From Glutamicibacter mishrai (lineage in GTDB: Bacteria > Actinomycetota > Actinomycetes > Actinomycetales > Micrococcaceae): a DNA stretch of 64,000 nt. This document shows positions 63,630 to 64,000 of the stretch, one piece after another. The notes below the pieces were generated by a model. That model saw nothing but the letters and a program-made list of their open reading frames with translations, ran no database searches and was not told the origin of the DNA. Each line of letters begins with the position of its first letter. Position 1 is the first letter of the stretch. The position numbers were made by a program, and so were the translations under genes. Location of the stretch: the NCBI RefSeq assembly GCF_012221945.1, contig NZ_CP032549.1, positions 3,100,001 to 3,164,000 of the forward strand, given 5' to 3'.

Positions 63630-64000
63630 CTAGCTCGCCAGGAATGCGAGTGCTTTTTCCTTGAACTCACGGCTAGTGACCGCATTGGCATGATTTCTTC
63701 CAGCCAGCCAGAGTACCTCGTTGCGGGTTCCAGCATCCTTGAGCAATCGACGAAGCCGCGGCAGGGTAGTGGCCAAATCATCTTGGTCCCCAGCTACCAG
63801 TAGCGTCGGCACGGACGGAATCTTCGCGGCCGGATCGTAAGGCTCGGATTTGATGGCTTCAATGAGCTCAAATAAAGCAGAGATGTCATTGCTTGGCTCT
63901 GCTTGGGCAATCTTCATGATGGTTGCGGTGTAGTCGTCATTGATCGGCTCACCCGCTGCCACATTTGCTCGTCCTTGAACAAGGTCAAAGGCCGCCAATG
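63630..64000 (-). CDS. Alpha/beta hydrolase, C-terminal part
   Basis: The frame is open to the window edge, so the N terminus with the nucleophile elbow is missing. What remains is the C-terminal half: IPSVPTLLVAGDQDDLATTLP with the catalytic Asp and LAGRNHANAV with the catalytic His, typical of alpha/beta hydrolases. Substrate unknown. Confidence 0.75.
   Translation of the reverse strand, partial: LAAFDLVQGRANVAAGEPINDDYTATIMKIAQAEPSNDISALFELIEAIKSEPYDPAAKIPSVPTLLVAGDQDDLATTLPRLRRLLKDAGTRNEVLWLAGRNHANAVTSREFKEKALAFLAS

Overview
The window looks like chromosome of a high-GC Gram-positive actinobacterium of the Micrococcaceae (Arthrobacter/Glutamicibacter type). This is inferred from gene content and codon use: the MBL-rph-rdgB order shared with mycobacteria, an extradiol dioxygenase carrying every active-site residue of the Brevibacterium/Arthrobacter homoprotocatechuate enzymes, many GTG/TTG starts, ATGA/TAATG operon overlaps, and long perfect hairpins between converging genes. 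No rRNA, tRNA, CRISPR array, prophage or insertion sequence was seen.

Layout. 1-2.2 kb: 3' end of an MBL phosphodiesterase-like gene, rph and rdgB. 2.2-5.4 kb: minus-strand operon DUF4956 membrane protein / VTC-type polyphosphate polymerase / CotH-kinase lipoprotein, divergent from a YtrA-type GntR regulator with an ABC exporter (5.7-7.7 kb). 7.8-14.8 kb: SRPBCC protein, DEDDh exonuclease with BRCT domain, degenerate ADP-ribosylglycohydrolase, sbcD and sbcC. 14.9-18.6 kb: MFS transporter, IclR regulator, MHS-family transporter. 18.7-25.7 kb: alpha-glucoside/maltose locus (LacI regulator, GH13 alpha-glucosidase, binding protein and two permeases) with two perfect LacI-type operators and no ATPase. 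25.7-32.4 kb: HAAS-type membrane protein, TetR regulator with DHA2 exporter, a small META/HslJ-like gene without a normal start codon, a fatty-acid desaturase, an ABC-F protein. 32.5-37.5 kb: a malonate-like dicarboxylate cluster (carboxyltransferase, CoA-transferase, MatC carrier, divergent GntR). 37.5-39.3 kb: phosphoribosyltransferase and an AT-richer acyltransferase. 39.4-44.3 kb: homoprotocatechuate meta-cleavage operon with an FAH-RraA fusion. 44.5-47.6 kb: MacA/MacB-like export operon. 47.8-49.4 kb: secreted basic protein and a histidine phosphatase.

49.9-57.8 kb holds one gene of about 2,633 codons for a secreted surface protein. It has a long signal peptide, a disordered Pro/Ala/Ser/Thr/Glu-rich segment, a SpaA/prealbumin-like domain, nine tandem repeats of about 234 residues with four conserved cysteines each, and an LAATG sorting signal. 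Repeats 2-4 and 5-7 look like copies of one three-repeat block. This is the most unusual object in the window.

57.8-64 kb: ilvD, a divergent MmyB-like regulator with a palindrome between them, a cation:proton antiporter broken by a one-base deletion in an A-run, a lipoprotein, and the 3' part of an alpha/beta hydrolase leaving the window.

Functionally the region mixes housekeeping genes (RNA maturation, nucleotide-pool cleaning, DNA repair, branched-chain amino-acid synthesis) with accessory catabolic, export and surface modules, most of them next to a dedicated regulator.
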